Below are positions 1 through 11,100 of a stretch of DNA of 64,000 bases, in pieces. Within the stretch, counting starts at the first letter, position 1. Each line of letters starts with the position of its first letter. Origin of the DNA: Paramyrothecium sp. XJ0827 (Eukaryota; Ascomycota; Sordariomycetes; Hypocreales; Stachybotryaceae); NCBI GenBank assembly GCA_020881915.1, contig JAJFPB010000004.1, positions 496,001-560,000 of the forward strand, in the 5' to 3' direction. Position numbers and translations under genes: made by a program. The notes beneath the pieces are model-generated. The model saw nothing but the letters and a program-made list of their open reading frames with translations, had not been told where the DNA came from and searched no databases.

Positions 1-1196
1 CATCTCTGAGGCTGCTAACCTGGGTTATGCTACGCAGAACGGCGGGTAAGTCCTTGCAGCTATGCTTTGAGATGAACTGAACTGACAGTAGTGCAGCACC
101 AAGGGTGGCGCGGGCGGCACCGTGACTACAGTTTCCACTCTTCCCCAGTTCACCGCTGCTGTCAACGAGAAGGACACCGCTGCTCGTATCGTCGTTGTCA
201 AGGGCATTATTTCTGGTAGTGCCAAGGTCCGTATCGGCAGCAACAAGTCCGTCATCGGGCTTCCCGGTGCTGGCTTCAACGGCATTGGTCTCTATATCCG
301 CCGTCAGAAGAACGTCATCGTTCGCAACCTCAAGCTTTCTAACGTTGTTGCCGACAACGGTGATGCCATCGGTATTGATGTAAGCATGCAGTTATTCACT
401 AAAGAGAAACCCGTAGTCTGCGAATAACTAATAACGAATGCGTTTATAGGAGAGCACAAACGTCTGGATTGACCATAATGAGTTCCACTCTGCGTTGGTT
501 GAGGATAAGGACTATTATGACGGTCTCCTTGATGCTAGCCACGGTGCTGATTTTATAACCTACTCCTTGTAAGAATCTTTTCTTTAGACCTTCCAACAAA
601 GTCTTCCACTAAATTGTTCCTCAGCAACTACTTCCACGACCATCACAAGGCTTCATTGATCGGCCACAGCGACAGTAACTCCGGCGAGGATAAAGGTCAT
701 CTCCGCATCACCTACGCCAACAACTACTGGAAGAACATTGGCTCTCGTACACCGCTGCTACGCTTCGGCACTGCCCACATCTACAACGGTTACTACGACA
801 CGTAAGTTTGGAAACCTTGTAACAGGTTTTGCTGTTTGTCCATGATCAGCTAACAGAGGTCAATACAGTATCTCCGTGACCGGTGTCAACACCCGTATGG
901 GGGCCCAGGCTCTTGTCCAAAGCACTGTTTTCAGAAACACCCCGTTCCCCATCACCAGCCGTGACTCCAAGGAGGTTGGGTAAGTTTATTCGTTCTAGCC
1001 AATCCAAGGCCAGTTTAATGACTGATTTGTTTGAAGCTACGCTGCTGTGTTCGACGTTGATCTCGGTGGCGGTGTTAATGAGGCTCCCAAGGGAACTTTG
1101 ACCGCCAGCTCAGTCCCTTACAGCTACAGTCTTCTTGGCTCGGGCAACGTCGCCTCCACCGTGCCTAAGCAGGCTGGTGCCATCCTCACCTTCTAA
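1..1196 (+). CDS. Pectate lyase, polysaccharide lyase family 1 (5' end missing)
   Basis: Secreted enzyme family that cleaves polygalacturonate by beta-elimination. The gene enters from the left edge, so its N-terminus and signal peptide are outside the window. Six exons read through in frame: 2-45, 97-379, 450-568, 625-801, 869-979 and 1037-1196, with GT...AG introns of 52-70 nt, giving 297 visible residues and ending in TAA. PL1 hallmarks are visible: the GSNKSVIG strand, VIVRNLKL, the WIDHNEF motif, a YFHDHHKASLIGHSDS segment and a YWKNIGSRTPLLRFG segment. The family fold is a right-handed parallel beta-helix. A second, complete PL1 gene lies at 48971-50295 on the other strand. Pectin lyase is less likely because of the WIDHNEF and HDHHKA signatures. 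Family assignment is sure; exact substrate is inference. Confidence 0.93.
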
Positions 1197-2018
1197 AATG
1201 CCCTCGGGAAGGTAAATGGTCCCAATAGACCAGAAGATAAGTTGGAGTGGCTTGGTTATTTTCTATTCTCAACTGTACCGACTTTTTAGCACCAATACAT
1301 GAAGAAGTACTCGTCCGATTTTCCATGATAGCGTTTGTGACGAGTTTGCTTGGTTAAAATTGAAATGGCGTTTGCTGAGTGCCACAGACTGGCCTAAGAG
1401 ATGGTTCAAAGCCTATTCGAGCCATACTATTACATGAGGCCGGAGCCGGTCGGGGCCATGTTGGACTTGCCATGGGATGAACATGCACAACTCATTGCCT
1501 ATTTAGGGATTCACAGCGGAATTTTACCAAGTCGTCCTGTCGCTAGTTTTCGGGAAAATACCGAGCTACATGTGGCTTACATGTTATCGCCGACTCCTCT
1601 TGTCAGAGTTTCAAAATAAAGAACGCGTCGCGCGCATATACATGCCCGGTACACGAAAAGGCGTGCAAGTAATTTCATGGTGGTTCCTGGCATCCTTGAC
1701 CTGCTTCACTAGTATCCGGCTCATACAAGCGGTGGGGTCTCATTGCTACGAACGGAAATGGAAATGATCGAAGGGGGTTTCAGGTGGAGTTTAAACTGAC
1801 ATGCATCTCTCCTAATTGCACGATGATAACAGTAATACATTCTCAACACTGTGACCGCGAAATAAGCCCACCTCCCAAAATGTTCTTCCCATGGATGTTC
1901 AGCGTTATGATGTCAAATAGAACGCTCGAAAATTGACTGTATGTTTTAAGACTCACTGCAAATTGTGATCTACATGATTTCTCCTGGACATCTGATCGAT
2001 TATGCTCTGGGTTGGTAC
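1197..2018. other. Intergenic, no supported gene
   Basis: Region between the 3' end of the pectate lyase and the 3' end of the HET gene (convergent genes). Only open frames of up to about 74 codons occur, with no recognisable domain. Nothing else seen. Confidence 0.6.
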
Positions 2019-2500
2019 TCATATGATGAGGCATCTACTTTGTCCTTTTTTCCATTGATTATCAGGACCGTAGACAAGTCCATCCATAATGCCGTGAACA
2101 TAGCTACACATTTGGTCAGCCAAAAGCAAACGGATGGAAGGAGGAACTGGCAAAGAACGAAGACATACCACTCTCCGACGAGACTGTAGACATTCCAACC
2201 GTCGATCAAGATTCTATCATTGGGTCGGAATACCATTGGCACAGATGCCCCTGTGAGAACGAGGACAATGTCATCTTTCTTGGTGTTTGGTGGTACCATT
2301 GCGTAGAAGCCGTTGGCTAGGACGGCAAACTTCCGCCCAATTCGATACCGATCTCGTGAATCATTGACTTGGACTTTGTAAGCGTGACTTTTGTCATGAT
2401 AGTCAGTGTTGGGGTGAACGAAGTCCCTCGGAACCCTTGTTGTCTCGTCTTCGAAGAAGCCTTGCCCTTCACGGCACCTTTCAAAGTTGTAAGCCAGATC
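2019..2500 (-). pseudogene. Separated C-terminal part of the HET-domain protein
   Basis: Reading on from TAG 2501-2503 in the same frame gives sequence related to C-terminal ends of HET proteins: DLAYNFERC, then a segment ending in GFYAMVPPNTKKDDIVLVL and TGASVPMVFR, then YSLVGE. After GAG TG a 65-nt intron (2168-2104, GTATGT...TGTAG) restores the common motif GECYVHGIMDGLVYG. The frame closes at TGA 2019-2021. With the intron removed the whole gene 4045-2019 is 654 codons including both stops, so a single nonsense codon is the only visible defect. The good match of this part to family expectation suggests a recent disruption. It has no start codon context of its own. Confidence 0.8.
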
Positions 2501-4045
2501 CTAGACGAGTGTTCGACCAAGAGCTCGCTCTGATGGTTCAGATGTGAGTTTGTAGGGCTGCCAAGGATTTCCACCAAAGGCGAGCCGCCTCGAGTCTTCA
2601 ATGCACTCCCATCTGTGGTCATGCATTGTGCTCAGCTTATCGACGCTCGATACAACTCTGTAGTTGATAAAAAGGCCTACCTTATGGTTGGGGTCACCGT
2701 CAAACGGCGTTCCATTACTAGCATTATACACTTGCGAACCCCAGCCACACCAGAGCGGCGGCGTGGCCTCTATGCCCAAGAGTTTCTGCCGCAAGTCTGG
2801 TACCCAGCTTGGAAGGTCTCTGTCACGTTCGGGTCCTCGACCGAGACAGATGAAGTCGGTGTACTTGGTATCGCGGAGAACGTGCACTGTTGTATCGATG
2901 TAGACATGATTCCACGGCTTGCCTTTTCTTTTTCGAATCGGACAGCCCTTCGCCAGTGCGAGAAAGGCGTAGACGCGATCACAGGGGTCACTGCTTTCCC
3001 AGTAGCGAAACTTGTATATCCAAGCAGCAAGATCAGTTGGCGCCCTATGTTTTTGCTTGAGGATGCGCGCAAGGTACATGGCTTGGAAGGTTTGCCATTT
3101 GAAATAAAGGCTTGGAGATGTGTGCAATGGCGCAGTAGAGAAGCTCCGCCCGCTACAGTAGGTGAACTCCATGAGCTTGAAGAACACGGTGTGGTCGACC
3201 TTTACGGGGCCACAAATGAAGGACAGCTCCTGAGCACATGCCATCTCTTGGACCATCCAGGTTCTGCCCCACCAGGGCGATTCAAGGATGCCATCTCCAA
3301 ACTTCTCCCATACCTTCTCATCGATAGACCAACGGTCCATCAGTGTTTGCAATCGAAGAGGCGATTCGAGACTTGAAAAATGAGCGAGCGCTGATGCGCC
3401 ATCCTTGGACTCTCCAAGCCAGACTAGAACCTCCCAGGCCTGAGAATAGATTTCGTCCATACGCATAACCTCTCTATCGAGCTCGTCTTCGTCGCCTTGG
3501 TTGAGGCAGAGAGCATCAAACCACAAAAAGCGATTTGTTGCCAGTCCGGCGCGGATATGGCGAAGCGCTGTGTGCAGGTTTTCCGGGATATTGTTCAGCT
3601 TGACACCACTGATGGTCATTTCCCTGTCCCTTTTGTCGTCCCAACGCCAAGACAGGGCATAGTACCGGACCTCGTCAGTGTTGATGGTTGTCATTTGGAA
3701 ATCAAGCGGGTCATTGATGCCGCCGGGTGTCAACAATACAACGCGTATCTCGTTTCCTTTAGGTTTCAGCTCTTCATAAATGGACTTGAGAGTCTTTGGA
3801 GAAGGGCTTGTCTCCTTTTCTCTGGCCGCCGCTTTTGCTTCGTTCTCCCACTTTCGGTGGTACTCAACTAGTCGATCTGCATCGCGTCTGGTCTGTTGCC
3901 ATTGCTCGACGGTCATGTTTGGGATCGGACGCTGCCCCGGCGGTAGGGAACGACTGGGCTTAGGCGGACCAAAGATTGCTTCCTCCACACTCTCAGCCGC
4001 CTTCTGGAGTGCTTTGGCAGCGAATTTGGCAATCAAAGCATCCAT
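2501..4045 (-). CDS. HET-domain (heterokaryon incompatibility) protein, C-terminus cut off by in-frame TAG
   Basis: HET domains (PF06985) are linked to non-self recognition and programmed cell death after fusion of unlike hyphae. The protein starts MDALIAKFAAKALQKAAES and is uninterrupted for 514 residues. The three HET blocks are visible: YYALSWRWDD at about 128-137, LWFDALCLNQGDED at about 174-187 and VLVWLGES at about 207-213. The N-terminal 100 residues are helical, with a basic linker. Translation ends at TAG 2501-2503 right after GRTLV. The same frame continues open downstream with the usual C-terminal HET-protein motifs (next entry). The visible product therefore lacks about 138 residues expected for the family. 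It may be a pseudogene or a truncated allele; an assembly error is also possible. No intron is needed within this part. Confidence 0.9.
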   Translation of the reverse strand: MDALIAKFAAKALQKAAESVEEAIFGPPKPSRSLPPGQRPIPNMTVEQWQQTRRDADRLVEYHRKWENEAKAAAREKETSPSPKTLKSIYEELKPKGNEIRVVLLTPGGINDPLDFQMTTINTDEVRYYALSWRWDDKRDREMTISGVKLNNIPENLHTALRHIRAGLATNRFLWFDALCLNQGDEDELDREVMRMDEIYSQAWEVLVWLGESKDGASALAHFSSLESPLRLQTLMDRWSIDEKVWEKFGDGILESPWWGRTWMVQEMACAQELSFICGPVKVDHTVFFKLMEFTYCSGRSFSTAPLHTSPSLYFKWQTFQAMYLARILKQKHRAPTDLAAWIYKFRYWESSDPCDRVYAFLALAKGCPIRKRKGKPWNHVYIDTTVHVLRDTKYTDFICLGRGPERDRDLPSWVPDLRQKLLGIEATPPLWCGWGSQVYNASNGTPFDGDPNHKVGLFINYRVVSSVDKLSTMHDHRWECIEDSRRLAFGGNPWQPYKLTSEPSERALGRTLV

Positions 4046-4544
4046 TGTAGCGATTATGCTTCAAGAAGCGACGGATTGGACAATCTGCACTTTGTACCGA
4101 AGACCAAAAAATTCTAGTCCGCTGGAGAGGGGAACAAGCTCTTAAGTAGCCAAACGTCGCTGCCTCCTCTTTTATGCACATCTATCCCAGCCGCACAGCC
4201 TTGCAAGCATTGCGTTTTGTGGTTAGGCCAATAAACGAACCTGTGGCGCACACCTGTTTTGATTCCATGTCGCTTGATAGCTGATGAGAAGAACCTATTC
4301 CCAGTTAGTGAGTCTAGACTCCAGGCTAGCGGAAGCCACAAAGAGCAACTGTGAATAGAGCTGCGTCCGAAAACTTGTTCAGAATCTGAGCAGATTATTA
4401 AGGTGCCGTGTATGAGCTTACATATTCTTGAAACTATGCGTATCTTATAGGAATTACCTGTATTGCTTTTCAATAATCTGCTACGGTTAGACCTGGGGCA
4501 AACAAAACTCCTGGGCAATGAGCAAATATCATAACATGTAAGCA
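4046..4544. other. Upstream region of the HET gene
   Basis: Presumed promoter of the HET gene on the minus strand. A 143-codon frame at 4114-4545 (minus) has no domain, is Cys/Ser-rich without a pattern and is judged chance. The left 6-bp flank of the candidate LTR lies at 4539-4544. Confidence 0.4.
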
Positions 4545-4784
4545 TACAATATTGCTACTTAATATTCAACTCTTGTCCTCACAAGGGGGCCCTACCTTTA
4601 GCCAATCATCAAAGTTATAGAATACAACTTATCAACCCTTAGTGGCCGCATTAGGCGCTCACGTCAACCTTCATCTTAATAGCCTTTAGCCCTTCCATTA
4701 CCAATAGCTCGTATTACGACCCTACCGTATTCTGGATTACCTACTGAGCACTTTGCTCATTAGGCACCAACAGTTAATCCAACA
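4545..4784 (-). repeat. Candidate solo LTR of a retrotransposon
   Basis: A 240-bp segment that on the minus strand begins TGTTGGATTAACTG and ends TTGTA is flanked by a perfect 6-bp direct repeat TAAGCA (4539-4544 and 4785-4790). TGTTGG starts are common for fungal Copia-type LTRs. The expected terminal CA reads TA, which could be a RIP-type CpA to TpA change. No internal retroelement domain is adjacent, so a solo LTR is the simplest reading. Length and flanks are seen; the identity is inference. Confidence 0.4.
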
Positions 4785-4790
4785 TAAGCA

Positions 4791-5476
4791 AGCCACGTCA
4801 AATAACAATAAGGATCTATTGAAGTTGGGCACTTTCGTTTCGAAGGAATGACGGCCGGCAACTGCCGATTTAGAAACACAGCTTCTAGAAGCCGGCGACG
4901 ATTGTGATAAAATGTCTCAAATTATGGAGTTCTCATGTGATGTTAGGTGCACTATAAAACTTAAACAGCCGTTCAGCCTTCCCGAGATTGTGATCGTTGT
5001 AGGCACCAAAGAAGGACCCCTTACTCAGGGAGCTCAGCCTGGCTCCCCACGGGTTCTCTGTCCGCCTCAGGCGGTTTATCATAACTCAATTAAAGAGGCG
5101 TAAACCTAGTTCCAGAAGTGGAAAAAGGAATACTCGTTGTCTGTTTTGTAGTCGTATGTTGGCTGCAATACGAGGTCTGCTTCAACAGTAAACATGAGTT
5201 GACATGATCAAATAAACGCAAATTCGATATCCAGTTAACCTATAGTCTAAAATAACCCCACTTCATGCATGAGGCCTAGCTACATAAATGACCGGCAAAA
5301 CTTGGGCCTAGATTCTCGACCTCATTAGGGAGAACAATTCACAATGTATGGGACCGGGAGTAATACATTCAAAGAGCAAGAAATGAATATCTTCAAGTAA
5401 ATAGGCCTGGAATATCAAAGTAGCTACGTGTTGACTTGCAAAGTGGCTATTGCGTCCCCTCGTTCTGTTTAGTGCT
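4791..5476. other. Intergenic, no supported gene
   Basis: Base composition is mixed and open frames stay under about 65 codons, apart from out-of-frame extensions from the oxidase. It holds the 3' flank of the bilirubin oxidase gene. Confidence 0.5.
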
Positions 5477-7505
5477 CTATTCTGGGGAAAGGTCAGCCTC
5501 AGCGTATGGCTGAAACTCAGCCATGGTGTTGATACGATCAGTGATGGCCTGAACACTGAAATCCCCGCTCTGAGCCTGGAAGTCTGCAAGTTGGAAGGGG
5601 CGGGCACGCCAGCGTGAGTCCATAGGGTCGACAAAAGCGCTGGCGTTGTAGCCGTGATCCTCCAGAACAGTCACGTTGAAAGCAGCCATCATGTCGTTAT
5701 CCTCGTGAATCAAATTGTGACAATGGAACATGTATAGGCCGGGATGAGGCTGGAAATATCAGTTTATCATGCTTCTTAGCGACGCGGTGGGTTCGTGCTT
5801 ACTGCGTAGTGCGCCTCGACAACGACGGTCTCACGGCGGCCCAGCCAGACGACGTCCTTCAGACCAGACTCATAAGGCTCGATAGTACGAGCACCGTTTC
5901 CAGACGTGCGAGAAATGATTTTGAAGTCAATCAGATGGATGTGAACAGGATGCTGCGTCAGGTCAGTCTCTTTTTGCTCAATCTGGTATCGGGGGACATG
6001 GCAACTTACAGTCCAGGTGTCGCCAATGTTAATAAGCTCCCAGCGCTCGACAGTACCGAGAGGAACATTGGCAAGGAGACGGTTTGCAACATCAGAGAAC
6101 CGAATGTGGTTGATTGTCCAGACAAAGTTGACACCGCCGAAATCGAATACGCGAGGAGTCATCGAGGTAGGAGCAGGGAAGGGAACGTCGCGGAGGTTGG
6201 CTGGCACAACCGAGGTATCCGGCTCGCTGACAGCCTGGGCAACATGGAAACGCAGGACCTTGTCAGTGTTCTCGTAGTCGACTTCGGTACCGATGCCGTT
6301 GACGCCTCCGGCGATGTTTCGCAGGTCGATAGTCTTGCCTGCGAAATTGGAGAAATCAAAGACGATTTCGTAGCGCTCGGCCATGGAGACGTAAATCAGA
6401 TCCACCTCGGCAGGGTGCTCAAGAAGCCCGGCGTCAGACGCAACGACCTTGAAGGGAATTCTAGTGGTGCTGTTGGCGCTTGCATCGACAAAGTACAGTC
6501 CAAAAGTACGAGACACGGAGGCGTCCAGGAGGCGGAAGCGGTACTTGCGAGGCTCGACATTGAAGAATGGCCAGGGTTGGCCGTTCTGTGTCAGTTAGCA
6601 AAGGGGACTAGATTTTCTACTAATTGGGGTCCTCGGGGAGGGAGCCTAATAGCAGTGTATGATCAACTTGCTACTTACTACGTGGATGACATCGCCCCAG
6701 AAGTTGAGGTTCTCGCCCACCGTGGAGACGAGGCTACCGTCAGCAGCGTAAAACTTGGAAGTAAGTACTATGGGAATGTCGAATTCGCCGTAGCCGCTGG
6801 GCAAGTTGAGAGCGTCCTCTGCAGGGTCGCGGAGCAAGTAGAGACCGGCCTGGCCGCGGTAGGCATTCTCGGCAGTGATATGCATGGCATGGTCGTGATA
6901 CCACAGGGTACGAGCGGACTGCCTGTTGGGATAGTAGTAGTCCTTGTACTCGCCGGGCGCGGTCATGTCCTCAGCCCATCCGTCCCAAGCGGCACGAGAG
7001 TACGAACCGTGAAGGTGGATGGAGCTGGAAGTGGTGGCCCTGTTGACGAAGCGGACAACTGTCTCAACACCTGTTGCACTTCTAAGCAAGAGTTCATCGC
7101 AAGGACAACGGCTTTGCACTTACCACGAGGAACTATGAAAGTTGGTCCAGGAGAAATGCCATCGTATCCAACCTGATGAGCAGGACCAAGGTTGGCGTAG
7201 ACCTGGTGCGTAAAAGGCTTGATCTCAACCTCGTAGTACCAAATCTCCTGTCCGGTCACAGGGTTGGTTGTAGTGCTGTGGCAGAATCATGTTAGCGCTT
7301 GGCATTGGTGTTTACTGCAATCGGTTTCGACTGACAAACGGGGCTGCTTGATAGGGGGAATGGGGAGAGGCTCCGCATAAAGAGGCAACTGAGGACTCGT
7401 CTGCGGAACTCTCTTGACGAGGGTTCCCGAAATGGGCGAAGCCTGGGCGCCGTAGCTGCTGAACAGCAGGCCCAGAGCGGCGGCTACAAGAGTGCGCGCG
7501 TACAT
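5477..7505 (-). CDS. Bilirubin-oxidase-like multicopper oxidase, secreted
   Basis: Oxidises bilirubin or phenolic substrates while reducing O2 to water; acts outside the cell. Six exons close in frame: 7505-7336, 7275-7124, 7070-6679, 6585-6010, 5952-5803 and 5749-5477, giving 570 residues. ATG 7505 gives a signal peptide (MYARTLVAAALGLLFSSYGAQAS) followed by a possible LVKR pro-peptide site. All four copper-binding blocks are present: SIHLHGSYSRAAWDGWA, LWYHDHAMH, HPVHIHLIDF and GLYMFHCHNLIHEDNDMM. In the last, the type-1 Cys, the His five residues on and the axial Met ten residues on are spaced as in Myrothecium bilirubin oxidase. The C-terminal region (RWRARPF, AQSGDFSVQAI, TMAEFQPYA) also resembles that enzyme closely. 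It stands alone, with no obvious partner. Laccase or ascorbate oxidase is much less likely because of the axial Met and the C-terminus. Confidence 0.93.
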
Positions 7506-8100
7506 GTTGCTTAGCGAATGTTTATAACCGAGTTGCACAAAGGATTGAAAGGGACTGATAGTTAAGGTCCTTGCCCAAGAGGATGCCTCTGAACAGGTAA
7601 CCACCGAAAGGGCAGATGTCGACCCCTTTATGCTTTTCTTGTTGATAGCCGAGCTTGAATTTTCACATCCAAAGGACTGCTTTCCGCATTCAACCCACCT
7701 TCGCGATACAAACAGATGAGAAGCTCTCGCTTAGTTCTCGCCTCGTTCCGCAGCTTCCATGAAGCTCAGTCAACGTCCATGCCATCCATGCCGGTCACAC
7801 CAAACCCATGTCATGCCCGCCACCCCTGTTGCACATGCAGCCCAATGGAAACCATGCCATCCATGCTCTTTGGTAGGATGCCAATGCAGCCGCTTCCATG
7901 CAGCTGAATCTTCTTCACATGTAAGCATGCTATGGAAAGGCGTCGAGTACCAGAATCCGATCCGCGCCCCTTGCATGCCAGCCGTCACGAGGCGCCAAAT
8001 GGGTGAGATTGTGGCAAAGCCAGGCAACAAGCTGACCATTCATAGCACGAAACGACATTTAAGCTTGAATTTCTACGGTGGGTGATTTAGTATACTGATA
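7506..8100. other. Upstream region of the oxidase with short CATGCCATCCATG repeats
   Basis: Presumed promoter of the oxidase. A 15-bp unit CCATGCCATCCATGC occurs exactly twice, at 7777-7791 and 7852-7866, in a stretch (7760-7910) with many other CATG words. Open frames here exist only because of this simple composition and have no domain. Confidence 0.4.
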
Positions 8101-11100
8101 GAATAAAGAGTCATCCCCTGTCAATGTTGTTGATGGCATGGCGAATCTCCTCAAGTATCATGCTTGGCTTACAGTGCCCTTGCGGCTTCACTGACCGATT
8201 TGACGCCTGGATTGCAAAAGTTCGTGCTCTTCCTCACCAGTTTAGATCTCAGAAGGTCTAAATTGTGTACTTGATGTTGTCAATCTAAATGGGTAAGCAT
8301 GATTGTTGGTATTGACCGGTCAATCTGGGCCGACAGGTTGTGCCACCCGGATAATGGCCGTTATGAAAATAGCTACATTGGCTCACCATTGTCGTTCCAC
8401 GAACATGTCGATCTTTCCTTGCGGCTCACTGAGGAAATTTCATCGTCCAATAACAACGCGATCCCCCAGTGGGAATGGCGAAACGAATTACGATCCGTTC
8501 ATTTGGGAAAATGGTCCCTTTCCACGTGTCTTTGTAGCCTCAATCGAAAGGTGGTTGCATGGCTTACATGGTGTACCAGCACTTTTTGGGTAAACAATTG
8601 TGGTATCTGCATCTTACTGTACCAGGGGTCAGCTTCCAATCGCATCTGATCTGGCCGCTGCGTTTTATTCTCCAGCGGCTGAGCAACCCGGTATCGGCAT
8701 GATGTAACCGTGCAGTCGGGTAACGGAACAACTGACTTCAGTAGAATTCGGCGTATTACTACGGCTATCCCTGTGCACTCTCGATTCCTTGCAAGGACTC
8801 ACTGCCTTACAAGAAATCCATGTTGCTTCTGTTGACCCTGAAGAAAAGAAGTGCACGGCCTTTAAGACCTGGCAAAGAACAAGGGGGCAGCATTTTCACT
8901 CGGTCGGCTCATTCACCTTGTCAGCTCCTATGAAGGCTACCCCTGTGAGAACATTTTCCCGGGCCGGCTCGCCACGGTGGCCACGCTACAGCTATCGAGG
9001 TCACAGTGTACGCAAGCCCAGTATTTGCTTCTCCAGAATTCGTGGAAATAGCAAATACTGGGAGCACATCATTTCCAAGGATCCCTAAGCGAGAGATGGT
9101 TGTCGCTCATTGTTGCAGCATTGTCCGCTCGCGAAGTGCCCAATCATCTGTCTACAAGCAATTCTTCGGACAATTTTCAAAAGTTGATCAACCAATAAGT
9201 CGACAGAAGTTCTGGGCCTGATTCGTCCAAACACCATAATCGGGGACTACATTCCAAGGGACCTTTTGATCAAGACCAAAATAAGGTGATGGTGGGATGG
9301 TCAGCCGGTGTCTCATGGCTTGCTTTTGTCGGACGCCTCGTTCGTCATGGTACATAGCCTATTGCCGTTGAGCAGTGGGCTGTTGATCAGATTTTGTTTT
9401 CTTCTGACTTACAATGCTTCTCATTTCTCTGCGCGTTTTGCTGTCGTGATTTGAGACATAAAGTCCGCAGCATATAGATCTGTAGGGGACCTCCAGCCAA
9501 GAGTGCACCAGAGCCGATTGTTGGTCAACGAAGAGAATACGGATTGCGGCTCATAGTGGGGTTGCAGACTCGGCTCCATCGGCTGCAACGTAAGAATCCG
9601 CATGATCTGGTCCATTAAATCTGAGCCAAGCCGACAGCAAGGCTAGTTGCGCGGAAATGCAAGCGGAAGGCTCTGGGTCCTAGCACGCATCCCCATTCTA
9701 GGCACACGCCGCCAAGTTTGCAAGGACAAATGGCTTTGTAGGCAAGTGGATGCCGGACATGGATTTGCCCATTATTCCAAGCCCAAAAACTGGTAAGGGG
9801 CAATGTTGTTTGCTCCGGCCTGTACTCTCATCAGTTGATTGTAGCGATGAATCAGGCGCACAGGTAAAGCGTGAGCAGCATTGCTGATCTCAGATTCATG
9901 CCGCGATGCTGTGCTCTGTACATCCACGTCCACAACACACATTCAGAAGTGTCCTGGCACTGCTATGGCCATACCGTTGACTACTCAGCTTAAGTAATTC
10001 ATAAAAAATGTAAATACGGCAAGTGTTGAAGAGTCCACAATTAAACGCCACTGTTGCAGCGAACCACTCCCGAGCTTCAATGGGTCGACGTTGATCAGGG
10101 TGGATATCATTATTAGCCCGAACTTCATCTGATCTTACGCTTGCTAGGGACCACAGCATGCAATCCCGCGGACAAGGGTGAGCCCCTGTTTCTGAGTCGG
10201 CTAATGCCGGACGTCACAGCAAGGCCTTGGCAAGTCCAATCGTTTGCTCCACTGCTTTCAAACCGAATGGCCAAGCATCGCCATGAGGCATGTGCATGCA
10301 CTGGAGCTGACCCTTTGACTGAAGATCTCGCCTTTGACCGGCGATGAATGTCCGGGCCTCCACACCAATGCGCCAAGCGAGCTGGATGTACCCCCAACTT
10401 TCAGCCTCGGGCTAGGCGTAGACTTTTTGAGTCGCTTCATATGCAGGTAACAGTTTAAGGTTAACAATCTAGAAGCGGCTAGATTCAGGAGATTGCTCTC
10501 ACGGCATATGGTTTGACTTAACTGGCTGTTGGGCCACTGTATGTCATACGGACTAATAATATCCAGCCATCTGCGTCATTCAAGATAGAGTACAAACTTC
10601 TAAACATGTGGCCAACCTCAAAACCGCTAAATTAGCACGCCATGTCTTACAGTGTTAACTGCATTGCGTATGAGGGCGCCCTGATCCTGGGTACTACCAT
10701 TTAGGCACAAATGCGGAGCTGACCCTGATGCAAAGACCTATCAGTATCCTTTTGATTGGAGGTAAGAATCATGCACAAAGCTTTGCATTTGCATAGCAGC
10801 GTAGCATCCTGACGCAAAGGGCCATTTTAGGCTGGTGTGTTACCCTTGGTCCACCATTACATCTCTTACGCCACGGTTCGGCTGGGATGACCATAATATA
10901 CGCTATGCAGCAATAGGTGCTCTGGCGGCATTGCAGGATTCTTGACAGTGAAAACGGGCATGTTCCGATTTGTGGGCTTTTTTCTTTGTGATATCAAGAC
11001 AGGGTATGCAGGGGCAGCGTCCAACATCTGGAATGTTTTGTGTAGTATTGGGAGGGCGACACAAGTTATTTGAATCGGGACGAATATTCGGACTTTGATG

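Noticed and set aside
1401..1767. Short plus-strand frames after the first pectate lyase
   Set aside because: Below 75 codons, overlapping in two frames, and without any domain.
2615..3376. 253-codon plus-strand frame
   Set aside because: Antisense to the HET domain, whose three signature blocks are clear on the other strand.
4114..4545. 143-codon minus-strand frame before the HET gene
   Set aside because: Cys/Ser-rich without pattern, overlaps the HET promoter, and no homology that I recognise.
5809..7176. 455-codon plus-strand frame
   Set aside because: Antisense to the oxidase exons and introns, without any domain; the oxidase motifs on the minus strand are decisive.
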